DNA of 64,000 bases from Oxyruncus cristatus (taxonomy: Eukaryota; Chordata; Aves; Passeriformes; Cotingidae). Below the pieces are notes generated by a model that ran no database searches, had not been told where the DNA came from, and saw only the letters and a program-made list of their open reading frames with translations. A program made the position numbers and the translations under genes. Position 1 is the first letter of the stretch, and the number at the start of each line of letters is the position of its first letter. Location of the stretch: positions 46,201-110,200 of the forward strand of contig VXAY01001001.1 in assembly GCA_013399855.1 (NCBI GenBank), written 5' to 3'. Positions 1 through 13,572 of this stretch are shown piece after piece.

Positions 1-49
1 TAAGAATAAAGATGTAAAATACAGGAAGGCCAAGGGTCAATATTAAAAA

Positions 50-133
50 CAAACCAACAATAAAAATACTACCAAAAAACCCAACCAACCAACCAACCAA
101 ACAAACAAACAAAAGCCCCGCCCAAACAAGAAA
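50..133. repeat. A/C-rich low-complexity tract, (CCAA)n to (AAAC)n
   Basis: A run of CCAA units passes into AAAC units, then into mixed A/C-rich sequence. It is a simple repeat with no coding character. Similar A/C-rich tracts in the same orientation lie at about 22.6, 38.5, 50.3 and 52.6 kb. Confidence 0.85.
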
Positions 134-3100
134 CAAAGAAATTAAAAAGCCTCTAAAACAAATATACCCTCAGGTACTGATCTTTCTAGACTGCTGCTCT
201 GAATATTCTATTCTATGCTTAACATGTATGTTTGGGATATTTTGGAGAGTGAAAAATATCTGGATAACTTACAGTCATGCTCTTTCTTGACTGTGGACTG
301 AATCAGAAGAGCATCCTATCTCTCCTTGGCTTTAGGCACTAAATATCTGGTGTCTGATCCTGTACCTGAATTGCATCACTACAAATACTCGTCATATTCT
401 GGGTCTTTACAGAAGGAACTGTTTATTTGGTATTTGCACTGACCAAACATAGTGAAGTCTTGCTCTTGGCGACTCAGCTTTCTTCACCCTAAAGCTGTAG
501 CAATAAAAGGACAGTCTGAGCAACACAACTGTTGCAGAAATAAGGCAGAAGTATTTTTTAATAAATAAAAAATTGCATATGAACACAGGACATTCATGGT
601 CTGACTAAAGCCTCAGCCTGTACTGTCCAGGAAATGTTTCTGTGAGAGAAAAATTTTAATTAAATATTGAAAAAGCAGAAAGTTAATCTGATAATTTTTT
701 TTTCATCCTGATTAGTTCACCCATTTTTTAAAAAAAAAAGATGTTCAATAATCTGTTACTTGTTTAAACATCCATTTGTTGCAAGTTTTTGGTTTTGGTT
801 TGGGTTTTTTTATATACAAAATACTGGGGTTTAATTGCAGATATTTGAATACCGTTATATGTATAGTTGAGATTTTATGTAATATCAACAACTACAAAAT
901 TCATGGGAACCTATATGTATATACATAAGGAGGTAAAAGCATTTTTAAAGGAGAGAAATAAGTAAGTAAATGACATTATCTATTAATGGCACATGAAAGT
1001 AGTGAGGTACCCACTTTCTTATTTAGAAATCTTTTCTCTGACTATTATTGAAGGACCGTGCCCATCAAACTTCTCAGCTATTGAGCATCCTATGTCAGTG
1101 CAGTCTCATTGATTTTTGTAGGATTTTGTGTTACTGGATCCAGGAGTGGAATTGGAGCCAAAGTCAGCCCAGAGGGAACATTGATCCGTGATGGTGTGGT
1201 GATTCCTGTGTCTCTGGGCTATTGAATCACATCACGTTTGAAAGTCATTGAAATAAAATGAATATGCCTGCAAATAAATGTGAGGCTTTTGCAAACCTCT
1301 GCACAAAGTGTGTTGAGTTGCTCCCTGAATGATTCAGCCAAAATTTCTAAATGACTGGGTCACACACTCCATGGAGTTTATAATTAAACGTATGCAGGTG
1401 CATGAATATGGGTGCATTTTTCTTTGTTGTGTTTCAGAGAACTATTAAGCCTCAGACACTACTAGAGATGAGCCAAATTAACCATAAATAATTCAGGTAG
1501 CCTGAGAACCTCTGCATCTGCTGTTTTGCAGAGAATCTGCATGTGCTGCTAATAGTTTTCCTTCTACTCACTGCAATTATTTTTGAAACAGCTCCTTGCT
1601 ATTTAAATGTGCAGCAGGTATTTTGAAAGAGAAGTTCTTATAAGAAACAAAATATCCAGATGTGCTGCGTTGGGTTTCTCCAAAATATGTCAACACATTA
1701 TTTTGGGGTCATAGACTGATGTTATGTGATTCTAAATGTCAAACATGAGACAAAAATAAATTACTTCTCGGCTTCGGATAGACAGATCTGTTCTTATACA
1801 TAATATTCTATCTAAATTCTTGATTGTTTTACAGAAGATCATGCCCCTAATAAAAGTGCTTTTCCTTCTGCATTTTTGACATTGCTCTATTCCTTTTTGT
1901 TTTCTTCCCTTTGCTAAAACTGATTCATGCAGCACATTTGGTCATCATATGAATTTAGTTATCCTAGAAAGACAATAAATTCAGGAAATCAGTAAAAGTT
2001 TAAAAGAGTTCACGAAACAGAGCACATTCTTATAAATACAAAATAAACTTAAAAAAAAAAAAGAAAGAAAGAGAAGCTGACTATTTTGAGCTGAGTTCAA
2101 CTGTATGTTCTGTAGTCTTTTGAGTAAAGATGGGTAAAGTGTGTTTTGGACTAAATATTTCCTCTGAAAAGTACAGATTTGTGTCAATCAGAAGCCTTCA
2201 AAAAATAACAGTACTTTTTTTCTGAAATTATTATTGCAAATGAGCTTTTGAAAGTAATTTGAGGCAAAAAATTGCTTTTGTTCTTCTGCAAATCTTGAAA
2301 TAAAATGTATTTATACTTAATGATAAAAAAATCCGTACTTTTGAGAAAAGCAACATAGTTTGTTCAGACCAAATCATTTTTTTTACAGAGCTCACACAAA
2401 CCCAAGATTTAATTATTTGCTCATCTCTACTCCTGAGTTTAAACAAGATTCCTAAGGGCTTTGTATAGCCCAGATGTCTTCTTGACTCCTTTTTTCAATG
2501 ACATTTTTCTTAACTTGCAAGGTTAGATATTTCAGGAGAGGAAGATGATCTTGATATGACACTCTGCACTGGACTACAGCTGATCTCTGCTCAAGTCCCT
2601 AGGTGACCTTAAGGTGGTTTTGCATTCTTGTGGTTGAACAATACCCAGCAATATACACCTTATTCCCTTGAATTACTGCACATCAGCTGAAGATTGCAGC
2701 TTTTCTCAGATCAGGCCAAGCAGCAGAAGTTGACAGTCCAAATTACAAACTGGTTTTAAAATGAGGTGGTGAAGGAGTCCCCACTGTGAGGATGTAAAGG
2801 ACTCTGGCCTATTTCAAAGCACAAGTAGAATGACACACTGCAGCCCCTAAGGAATCATTTTATTATCAACAGCTATACAATACATCAAACATGTTTACTA
2901 TAAGTAAGCAAAACTGCATCTGACGGCGATTTGATCACTGGAGGGAATATTAGGTTCTTATGTCACTTCTGGGGTCCCAATGCTGCTTCTTAATGATGTT
3001 TTAGACCTCACTTTCCATTGTTTGTTCCTCTCTATCTCCAAACCTTATCATTTTTCTGTTTAAATTCTTATGTACTCTGCCAAATTAATTTATTTCATCC

Positions 3101-3626
3101 AGTCAGGTTTGGGGGTTTAATGACTGTCACAGTCCTCACATTGCATTCACTCCACCTTGTCACAGTCCTCATAACTGCCTCTGTCCCCTTCCTGTTGTCA
3201 TCACATCAGGTGCAAGGCAAGTGACACATCTTTATATTTTTATGAAGCTTTTCCTCAGTTCCTTGCTTGACAACTAACTAGACTAGATGATTCTTAAAGC
3301 CTCTGATACCACTGGAGCAGTGTTTTCCATTACCTCCGTGAAGCCCATTTATTAAGCACGATACGTTGCAAAAAACTGCTAGGAAGATCCACTGAACTGC
3401 CAGGATGCTGCAATGTTGGGTGACTCCATGGTAGCCAGGATCAGCAGGGCATCCAGTTGAGCAGATCTGCTAATCTCTTTCCAAAGTCCAAGATAAATAA
3501 GAAATGCTCCAAAAGTTACTAATTCGGAAGAAACTGGGATCTATTTCCCTGTGAGAAATCTTTTCTGGAAACTAAATCCGTGATTTTGCATAATCTGGGC
3601 AGAAGAAACTGGTCTCTGTCTTTCTC
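134..3626. other. Unique AT-rich noncoding DNA
   Basis: No recognisable gene, RNA gene or transposon is visible. Short open frames occur on both strands but are AT-rich, lack family motifs and have no convincing splice context. Short A and T runs are scattered through it. It could be intergenic or intronic; the sequence alone does not decide. Confidence 0.6.
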
Positions 3627-3714
3627 TATATTATAAAGTGTATATATATATAAAATAATATAACTATTAATAATTAATAACTAATAATATATAACTATTA
3701 TATTATAACTATTA
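3627..3714. repeat. AT-rich microsatellite-like tract
   Basis: A TA dinucleotide run is followed by imperfect TAACTATTA and AATAAT units. It is almost purely A/T and low in complexity. Confidence 0.75.
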
Positions 3715-6700
3715 TCTCTCAGACTAAGCTTCTCTTCACAATATAATAATCAATACTGTGATAAGTTTTTTACACTTGCTCAACAGGTTTTTTTATGTAA
3801 GTTAACTGCAGACATGTACAAAAATACTCATTTCAAAACATATATATTTAACTTTAAAAGTTTTAGGGCATTACAACATTATAAAGAAAATATAAAATAT
3901 TATGAGTGAGATTTCGTACAAGGCAATACATGACCTCTGGAAAAGAAAGGAAAACATGAATTATAGAACAGAGGTCCTCAAAAAAAGGGAAGAGCCTACT
4001 GAATATGGAAATATAAGAATTTTCAAGTTTCTGACTTTTGGCATCTTCCTTTTGGTGAGCATTAACAGCAAAATTGCCCTGGCAATGTAAATCCCAGCAG
4101 AACTTGCAAACCTTGAATTAGAATTAGTTTCCTTTTGTCTTTGCTGTAATAATGAGAACATATGGAAATAAATCTCCTATTTCTGTTTTCTTGAAGTCTT
4201 TGAAGATTGGTGAGCGGGGATTTTTAGCTGGATGGCAGAGGTGAGAACATGTGCAGCCCATAGTTCTATGTTGCAGATTTGTGTTTATATTATGGGGATG
4301 CATCTGGAGGCAGGAGACCACTGATTCACAGTAAGGGTGTTTTCAGATTCCAGCATCATTACAGGCTGGACAAAGCATGTGAAACACAAATGTCATTTGC
4401 CAAAGGTCACAGGACAAGTCAAGGGCAAAGCTCAGGAAAAAACTATTTTTACACCCAGGCAGGAGGATTGTTGCTTCCCTAAGCCCCTTGATTTGAATGA
4501 TGCAATTTCTCAGTTTCCGAATTTACATGGGAAATCCTAACCCATCAGGATTAACCCTGAAACCCAGACTTGCTGTTTTGCACCTTACTGGTGATGAGCT
4601 GTTGGACCCTGTCAGGAATGTACAGTCCTTTCCATGCTAATAAAACCTATCTGTACATTATACATGTTTTTCTCATGTACTTGAGTAACACAGTAATCTC
4701 CCCTCAATGGTGGATCCAAATGTTAGCAAAATAGCATTAATATCACTTCTATCACTGTGTTGATATTTTTCTGCAAACCTACAGATTTCTTGGGAAAGGG
4801 GGCAAAGGTACTAATAAGCTGGAACTGTACTGATGCTTGAATAAAGCATTTTCTCAAATTAGGTTGGACTGAAACACATATGTTATTGTTCATCTAGTTC
4901 TGTGAAAAAAACAATGGGGTTAAATAATTTCAATATTCCATTTACCTCCTTTCTGGGAACAGAATTGCAATATAACTTGTAGAAGAGAGGGTCAGAAACT
5001 ATAAAATCAAAATCTTTTCCCACATTTACATACAAGCCAAGAAGAAAATGCAGACATTAACCTGACTATAGGCCTTTTACACGGGAAAAACTATCAGGAA
5101 ACACATTAATGTTATAATTGCTGTCAAAACAGGAGATTTAGAGGTGAGGAAGAAAAGAATTTAAATTTTAAAGAACTTTTATGAAAGGACTTACATTTTC
5201 TCAAGTAATATCTTCCATTAATTTAACATGTTCATTGTTTTCCTACCCATAGCCATCAAATTATTCTTCCTTTTTCGCATATAGTGCTGATATCTGCTGA
5301 TGGATTAGTTTGTTTACAAAGGCTGCAGCTCAACAGATTTTGAAAAGTGCTGCAATTCAGAATTTAATAGCTGGTTCTCTTGAAAGTGGAAGGTCAGAAT
5401 TAAAACTGTGTACCATGAGGCTGTCACTGTGAGTATGTGTTTGGTAATGATCTCTGAGGCACATACAGAATACAGTACAACAAAATTTATCACCTAACTT
5501 TTAAACACTCAGGAATGTGTTTGAGATTGATATGTAGGCATGTGAGGCACTTTAAAGATGGAGCGTTTTGGAGACCATTTTGACAAATGATACTTCCTTC
5601 AACAATTGGCCAGCAATGGAAGCTGTGTCACTTCTAAGTGCATCTAAATTGCCTAGTACTATTAAGAAGTCATTTAAGCTTCAGCAGTGTTTTGTCTGAT
5701 TCTGTAACTGAGCACTTAAAATGTATGCCTTGTCCAAACACACAATGAAAACATTATTTTTACTTTCTTTTTAAGCCAGCCTTTCCCCACAAACATACAC
5801 ACAACCCAAGCTGAAAACAAATAAAATAGCAAATGATGATGACATGTTCTATCAAACGCATGAGTGGAATAGGATCTATCACTGTGTCAGTCTGGGTATA
5901 AGAGCTTTCTTCTAGGACTCGAGGGGATATTAAAATAAGAAAGCCTTTTTTTAGCACTCTACATGATTCATGATTTAGATGCAACATCTACAAGTTTTAT
6001 AAGCCAAGGGAAAGCTTAGGTAGATATACGATAATTCACAATAAGAGAAATTGATTTTTGATTTAACAAACCACTCAAATGGACATAATAATTTAGACAT
6101 TTCTACAGTAAAAAGAGTAGGAGAAAGTTTCTGTGGAAGTTACTAAGTATAATTTCCAAAGTCATACAGACTATTGCAATTTATTTCTCTTACATCCTTA
6201 TATATTTGTGCGGTGCCTAGAACTGATAAGAGTCAAAACATTGATGGGAATCAAAACCAAATTCTATGTTCAGTAGTCAATGGAAATGGAGCTTTTTTTC
6301 CTCTGATCATTCTTGTATCTATTTTCTCCACTTCTTCCAATGTAAATGCATTGGGAAATGTATAGACAGTTACAACACAGCCATTTCTCAGTCTCACAGT
6401 GGTACACTAAGCAATTTAGAAATTGCTGGCAGCATAAGTGTTTGTAAGTGGCACCTCAACAAATGCAAAAAAATCTGACAGACAGTCTAATCTTATGACA
6501 GGAGGGATATAATAATGTGCTGGATAAATGTAAATCTTATGATGATTCCCATTACCTTTCCTTGAACTCCACCTTTCAAATGTGTCCTTGTACACTGAGA
6601 CAGTGAGCAAAACTAACTCTTTTGTTCTTACTACTCTTCTTAAAATTCACTTTTGTTCTTACGCAAGATAAATAAATCAAAAGCAAATTGCTGCTATGCC

Positions 6701-9470
6701 AAGAAACAATCCTGTCTTTCTCAGGCTCTCCAAGCTCTCTGCATTGCTGGGACTTGTATTTAGACTGAGAGACTTCCGAGCCAGAGAAGGTCTTCTTTGT
6801 TCGGATTCTGTGTGGTCCCCACTCCAATGGGAACCTTATTCCATAGGAAGGGCTTCTAGGCAGTACAGAACTTGAAATGTCTATCATAAGGAAAGTGGTG
6901 TCTAAGTGCTTGGTGAGTGACTCTTCATGCATTGATGATAATGTGAAGAGCAGTAGGAATGTTCAGAGAGCAGTGGGATGGCACAGAAATTGGCACAGCA
7001 GCATCTGTGCTCCCAAGATTGAAGACTTTGTCACTTAAAAATCTGCAGCTATGAAGGTACAAATCCAGAACTATCTTTGCTTTACCATATGCAATCACTG
7101 AAGGCAGAAGAAATAATAATAGAAAAAAAAAAATTACACTGCTTCAGTGGAGAGAGGAAGGTAAAAAAGGAAATGTTCCTTCCCTCATGGAGGTCCAGAA
7201 TTCAGCGGTGGTTTAATAGTCAAATCAATTGCAGATCCTCATATGCTTATCTTACAACTTAAATACCTTGTTATTTGCTTTGCTGGATCAAAATCATTGC
7301 CTTTGAGATGTTAACACGGTAAAAACAAGGCACTACCTAAACTCAGCAGCAGATAAGTAACTTGTCCTTTTCTCCTGACCACGTTGGGACCTTTCAATAT
7401 GCCTTTTCTAGTACTCTTTGTCACAGCATACCCCCTTAAGGAGAGACTTAGATGCATTTTGAAAATCTGCCAGCCTGTGAAGCTACAAGAGCTCTTGCTG
7501 ATGTGTATCAGAAAACAGTGGTTTTAGCAATAATATCTGAGGAAATACAATACAGTTTGAAACAAAAGCATTGTTTATACTAAATTACAGTGAAACTGAG
7601 AACCTACCCCCAATTATCCTTTGAAATAAAAACTGCATGTCATACTGTAAAGAGAATTGTATATTAAATGGAGGCTTATCACTGTATTGTTGGGCAGCTG
7701 CTTTATCTGTGTCCAACTTATTTATTTAGTAGTTAAAATTAGAACTGGATTCTTTGCAGAAGGTTTCAGTACACGATCAGCTCTAAAGCACAGCATGAAA
7801 GCAATGAATACAGTAAGACAATATGCTTTCACTACAGTAATAAGTGAAATTCAGCACTGACATGCAAACAGGTTCAACTGAGGGTCCCTTCAGCTTCATT
7901 AGAGTTCAGCTTACTAATCGATAACTGAGTCAGCCACTGCTGCAGGCAGTCTGAGGAGATGAAAGTAAGAAAAAATACTGTTCTTGAAAGTATCATTTCC
8001 AGGGGATATTAGCTCAAGGGTTCACAGTTACATGCCACCAAAGCACTGACTCAGCCGCTCATCTAAAATGTCATTGGGAGAATTTATACTTGGAGCAACT
8101 GGAAATTTCTAACTATCTGCAGACATTGTTCTGCTTAGAGTTTTAAATACAAAATTCTCACCGTGAACAGAAACGTGAGAAATACCAACTTCAGATAAAT
8201 CAATACCTTATCTAAGAATCCATCTGTACTGTAGGCATGTGCTTGTGAATCATTCAGATTTACCCCTTAAAAGAAAACAGAAAAGTATACCAATCCTACA
8301 TATGCACCATTTGAGTTAACTGATTGGTCAGTCACCCCCCAACTTAGAACAAACTGCCTGGCATTTGACATAAAATCTCCAGTTTCTGCTGTGGTGAAAC
8401 AAAAGAGGTAAGAAGAAAAAAGAAAAGAGAATTTTTTATTATTATTTATTTATTCATTCTTTCCATTAGTTTTTCATTTCAATACTTGCAGGAAATCACA
8501 AAATCTGGGTAGCAGTTTAAAATAACCTGCTTACACTAGTAAAAACTGTCACAAAAGGGTCTAGTGAGCTTGCTTAGTCTTTTTTTTAGAACTAGCAAAT
8601 GTTTAAAGTACTTACCTGAGAGCCTGAACTAGTATCTTTGATGTGGCAAAGCTTTGATGGCATCAGCAATTCTGGTCTGTGGTTTTGACTGCTGTTCCCT
8701 CCTGGATGGCTCCTGGCACTCTTCCCTGCACTCTGTTTGTATCACAGCCTCATTCTCCTTTTCCAAGGGTCATACTGTTTGATGTGTTGCAAAAAGTTGC
8801 ATTCCTGCAAATCTGCTCTTCAGTAAAGATACTCAGCTTTGCTCTTTCGCAAAGAAGTGCAGGAAATTACAAAAAATAAGAAAGAAAACTGGGAGTAATA
8901 GCTTGAGTCCTCCTAACATTTCCACAATGAGAGCCTTGTTCATGTTCATTAAAGAAGTGATGTTCATGCAGTTATACAGCTTTTTTGCACATTTGTGAAC
9001 AAGTTTACCTTAAATATTTCCTGAACACAGTATTCACATTCAACTAAAAAGACCTTTGGCAAAGGTCTTATATATAGCTCTCTAGTTTCTAAATTAGCAC
9101 CTAAAGAGTGCTTTAAAGAGAAGGCTGTTAACATACTTTTCCCTTCTACAGTATCCCACGAAAGGACATGGCACAAATTCTGTGACATAAAACCCTCCAA
9201 CTTCATGCTGCATCAGGCATTGGCGAGCCCAATAGCACTACCCATTCCCAAGAGAAAAATGCTTCAGTGTTCCTGTGCTCCATGAGACAATCTTTGGTTT
9301 GTGCACAAACATGTCTAATTTAAACCCCTTCATCAAAAATAAAAGTGTCTATCAAAACAACTTTTAAAGGTAGTTAACTATCATCACTTAAGCAACAGGA
9401 AGATCATCTATTTTCAAATGGAGCTACTTTAAAATTAAGGTTGATACTTTATGACATTTGGTGTATAACT
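3715..9470. other. Unique AT-rich noncoding DNA
   Basis: No supported exon, RNA gene or transposon. The longest frame is about 118 codons on the minus strand near 6.6-6.9 kb and shows no motif or family resemblance that I recognise. Short A runs occur near 7.12 and 8.41 kb. Confidence 0.55.
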
Positions 9471-9905
9471 CCAGAAGTGTAAGGACACTATGGGGGTTAG
9501 GAGTTCCCTGGGGCTGGGCTCCAGGGGCCATCGAGACTTTCCAAGAGTGACAGGGCAAGACCTGGTGGTCCCAAGGTCAGTTCCAACATTCCGGTCAGGA
9601 TCAGGGTAAACTGAGGCATCAGGGGCAGGAGGGGACAGCACCAGCCCTGAGTTCTGGCACCTCCCTGGATATGGGGATGGATTGAGACCAGGACATAACA
9701 TTGATCCATTGATGGGACTGTACTGGTGTGTTTTGGCCAGAGAAGGTGAGGATCTGCCAGAGATGAAGACCAATGTCCTGTGGTATCACTGAGACACGGA
9801 CTGACAGCCCAGAGGGGCTGAAATGGGCTCCAGAGCCATGGGCAGAGATGAGGAAGAAGAGATGCCCAAGATGCAAACTGCAAGCACCATCAGAACCCTG
9901 ACTAA
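9471..9905. other. GC-rich block of unknown nature
   Basis: About 430 bases stand out from AT-rich flanks: bases 9481-9540 contain 36 G or C out of 60. On the minus strand all three frames stay open for long overlapping stretches (roughly 9435-9773, 9497-9883 and 9619-9876). Low stop density in GC-rich DNA can explain that by itself. The translations are proline- and leucine-rich and match no family I know. It could be an unclassified interspersed repeat, a noncoding RNA exon or a small GC island. No CR1 or LTR landmarks are present. Confidence 0.5.
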
Positions 9906-9962
9906 AAGTTCATTGAAACTAGATCTTGTGCTAGTCATTGCAATATTTGTTTGCAATCCATA

Positions 9963-9994
9963 TGTGGACTAACACTATGGAGAGTTAGTCCACA
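9963..9994. other. Perfect 11-bp-stem hairpin with 10-nt loop
   Basis: The arm at 9963-9973 is exactly complementary to the arm at 9984-9994, with a 10-base loop between them. The core of the stem is GTGGACTAAC paired with GTTAGTCCAC. It lies just beyond the GC-rich block. It is too short to call a microRNA precursor, and no longer flanking terminal inverted repeats were seen. Confidence 0.6.
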
Positions 9995-12900
9995 ACCTTT
10001 AACAGGATTACCCTACAATAACTTTTTAGGGTACAGAAATGATATCATATTTTATAGACAGAAACTTAAGACACAGAGCCATTCCAGATGATCATGAGAG
10101 AAAAGAGATGTTCCCTACCATAAAGAAGTAGACAACCAAGAGGTTATAATTTTGGGATGAGATAAACTGCTGTGGTGCTGTCAACAGGATGAGGATTGTA
10201 GGGTTAACATGAGTACTGAGTACAGCATTGACCTCATTAAGGTGATCAGGCAGCACAGGTTTTTTGGAGGAAAGGATAGTCCACAGAGCTTTTGTGCTCA
10301 TCATTCTTTAACACTGCCAAATATGTGGGACTGTGCTTATTTCATACCCATTCCAGTTCTATTTCCAACTGATCAAGTCCTTTGGAGGGGTAAAAGTCCT
10401 TTGGTGAGATAAAAGTACATGCTTAAACTGATAGAGGGATGATTGTCCTTCCCTCCTGAGGATGAGCTAGGACATGAAATCCACTCAAAGACATGAGTTC
10501 TTTCCTGGATCTGTAAAATATTTCTTGATTCTGGGAAGCACAGTGTCAATCATCTATTGAGTTATTTGTTAGATTGGGAAAAAGTGAAGAGGCAATTACT
10601 GACAAAATGAAGTCAAATCAACCAAGGCATCAATTCAGAATCAGGATAAAAAGATAGGTTTTTCATTATACTTGGCCCAACTATTTGTCTTTGCTTGTTT
10701 GGTAAATTTATTTTCTTTTTCCTACAGGCCAATCATTGTCACCTGTCTACTTCTTGTCATATCATGGCATAAACAAAAAGAATAGTGAAAATCACACTTT
10801 AATATGAGAGGCCATTCCTCTTTTGCAATGCTCTTCTCTGTAGTGGCTGCTAGAATTCAGCAATATGGAAAAACACAACACAGAATGTAACTGGGTTTTT
10901 TTTATTTCATTTTCATAGTTAAAAAACCTTTCTTGAAATTGGTTTTCACTGTTTATCTTATTCTCACTTAAAAAAGACAGGACCACCAGCATGTAGATAA
11001 CGGGAAGGGAAACGAGTTTTGGTGTCTCCTATTTTAAGTACAAACATTGCTCTTTATGGTCAAAATCTTCTAAGGGATTGATAGTATCTTGACTGTATTT
11101 GTTTTACTTCTCCTCAATCCAATTTACAGAAAATGTCCTAGTGCAAGAAGCAACAGAGTAAATACAGCGATGCGCAGTATAACAGCATTAAGTTTATCTC
11201 ATTTTGGTCACTTGCCAATTCTGCACCTGAATATGAAATGAAGATTCCAGTGTCTCAACGATTCAGCCTTAGAATTTTGTGATTTTTCCAAAAGAAATTA
11301 AAACCTGTCAGCAATGCTGGGACAGAGAGCACAGAAATGAATATCCTTGGACCTCTAGAAAAGGTGCAGTTTGCCATATAAATCCAAGTCTCTCCGTAAT
11401 CTTGTGTGGGAGACCTGTACATCAGACTTTATATCCCTGCTTCACTAGTATGAAAATCATATCATGAATGAGGAAAGAGGGCAAAGGAGGTGATAACCAG
11501 CACTCAAATATTATTTTGCTATAGAGCTGGGATATTAGTCAGAACACAGAGTCCCTGAAGCTGAAAAGCAATCCTGTTGTTATATATACTTGCCTTTGTT
11601 GTCTAAAAATACCATTTATACTGTAATGCAGCTGTGATCTAAAACCAACTTTTGTGATCTAAAGACATTTCTTCAAGTCCCTTCTTGCTTAGTTTGAACT
11701 ACTCTTCTGTGTCTGGAAAGCATGTCTGCAAAAATGTCCAGAGCTGTTTTGTTCATGATTAGATACATCTTGCTTCTGTGTTAGTCCCATGGGAACCATG
11801 GGACATAGGTATATTCTACTTCTCCTGGTTTCTCCTTGAGACATGGTACAAAAAGGCATCTTGACAAAGCATTCACCTTTCTAGGTGACTTAGTAGCTGG
11901 GACGCTCGAACCAGGTTTTGTTCTTGGATCCAAAAATGACGTCTGATTTCTGGTCTGAGAACTATTTGATGTGAACTGTGTAATATTGAAGAAGCCAGAT
12001 CCGATACTCAAAATTTTCCGTGTAGATCAGTGGCCTTAGCACAAGGCAGAGAGTTTTTCCTGTGCCTTTTTGTGTGCAGCTCATTCTTTCACTCTGTACC
12101 TATGAATGTTTCATGTCTTTTCTGCCAAGAAGTGTGTCTACAGCAAGGAGAGTAAAAGGAAACTTGATCTTCAGATGCTCAAGTTATTCTGCTACTCAAA
12201 TTAAGGATGAACCTAATAATGTCCTTTATGTAAATTTTCATTAAAATATGAACTAATAGCATGCTAAGTTATGCTTTAGATCAATTTAAGACTTCTTAGA
12301 GTCTTAATATATTTTTACGCATTTTTTGCACTGGATTACCTTAATTCATCCTGGAGTGGAAGTGGAGAAATTTAGATCCTCCCTGAGAAGAGAAATTACC
12401 CAATTTTTCCCAACAATTTTATGAATAGCTAAGAATCTTCTACAATGATTAACAAAACAATCACTAAAACATGTTATCTTGTAAAAATAGTTTCAAATAC
12501 TTTGGGATTGCAGTTATTAGTGGGTTCTGCTTCTCTTGTCTCTTCTTTGCTCTCATACAGTACATTTGCTATGAAATAGTACCAGAGGGGTGGGGTTTAC
12601 TTTTCAATCAAAAACAATTCATAGTTATGATTTTACTTCTTTTCAGACTTTTAAATTTCATTTTAATTCCTTCAGTGTTAGTTAAAGGCATCTAACTGTG
12701 GGATACTAGGTACTGAATTTGGATGACATTAGAGGTAGCCTTAAATGACTAACTTTGGGTATAAGTTCTCCAGTAGGACTGATCTCTGCTCTTTGAAAGT
12801 CCGATTGACTCCTGTTCATGTACCACATTGGACTTAGAGAAACTTGGCAAACTGAGAAACTTGGCACCTCTTTATTTTTTTTCTGGCTCTAATCTTCAAG

Positions 12901-12999
12901 TGCTCTACACACTGATGCAAGGTGAGATGTTACTTTTAATTTTCTCGCATAAACTGTAGTAGAAAAGAAAACTGTTTAGCAAATCTGCCACGAGGTGTG
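9995..12999. other. Unique AT-rich noncoding DNA
   Basis: No supported gene or transposon. Small internal echoes such as repeated AGTCCTTTGG around 10376-10403 are present, but nothing longer. Confidence 0.55.
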
Positions 13000-13027
13000 A
13001 AAAAAAAAAAACCAAAAAAACCCAAAC
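13000..13027. repeat. A-rich tract
   Basis: An A homopolymer is interrupted by CC and CCC, matching the A/C-rich tracts elsewhere in the window. Confidence 0.8.
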
Positions 13028-13474
13028 TTCAGGAATCCATGTTCCTTTGAAATCAGCACTTCCTTTTGCACCAGCCACTACCAGGTAACTACTTGGACTG
13101 CAGTCATAGGCTAAATTTAACCAGTAACTTTGCCTGATATCTCCACGTCTCATTAGCCAGACTTCCTGAGTCCTGGTTGTTCCTAAATGAAAAGTCAGTG
13201 GCTTTATTTCATGACTGGGTTTATGGCAGTGAAATCCGGTTACATCAGGAAAACTTCTGACCTTTTGCTGCATCCTTTTGAGAAAGGATGAACTACTGTT
13301 CATATTAATTGGAAACCTGAAAAACAGATGTTTCAGTAAAATTCTTCATTCCTTGGTGCTTAGTCACCCTGCTAATAGTACTGCCACCCATCAACAGATA
13401 ATAGACTCAACATAATGTAGCAAGAGTAAACGGAATATTTGACTAACATCAGTGTCTGACCTGTGCCAGTGCCA

Positions 13475-13572
13475 GACAACTCACCAGAACATTTTAAGAA
13501 GTTTTACTTTGTTTACTTTGTTTGACAACTCACCAGAACATTTTAAGAAGTTTTACTTTGTTTTACTTTGTG
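13475..13572. repeat. 49-bp tandem duplication, two copies
   Basis: Two near-identical head-to-tail copies, each beginning GACAACTCACCAGAACATTT, start at 13475 and 13524. They differ mainly in a TTTAC/TTTTAC length change near the end. Because 49 is not a multiple of three, a reading frame through the block shifts between copies, which argues against coding constraint. Confidence 0.9.

Noticed and set aside
9497..9883. A 128-codon minus-strand frame as a gene
   Set aside because: Two other frames are also open over the same GC-rich block, so openness is explained by composition; no family resemblance.
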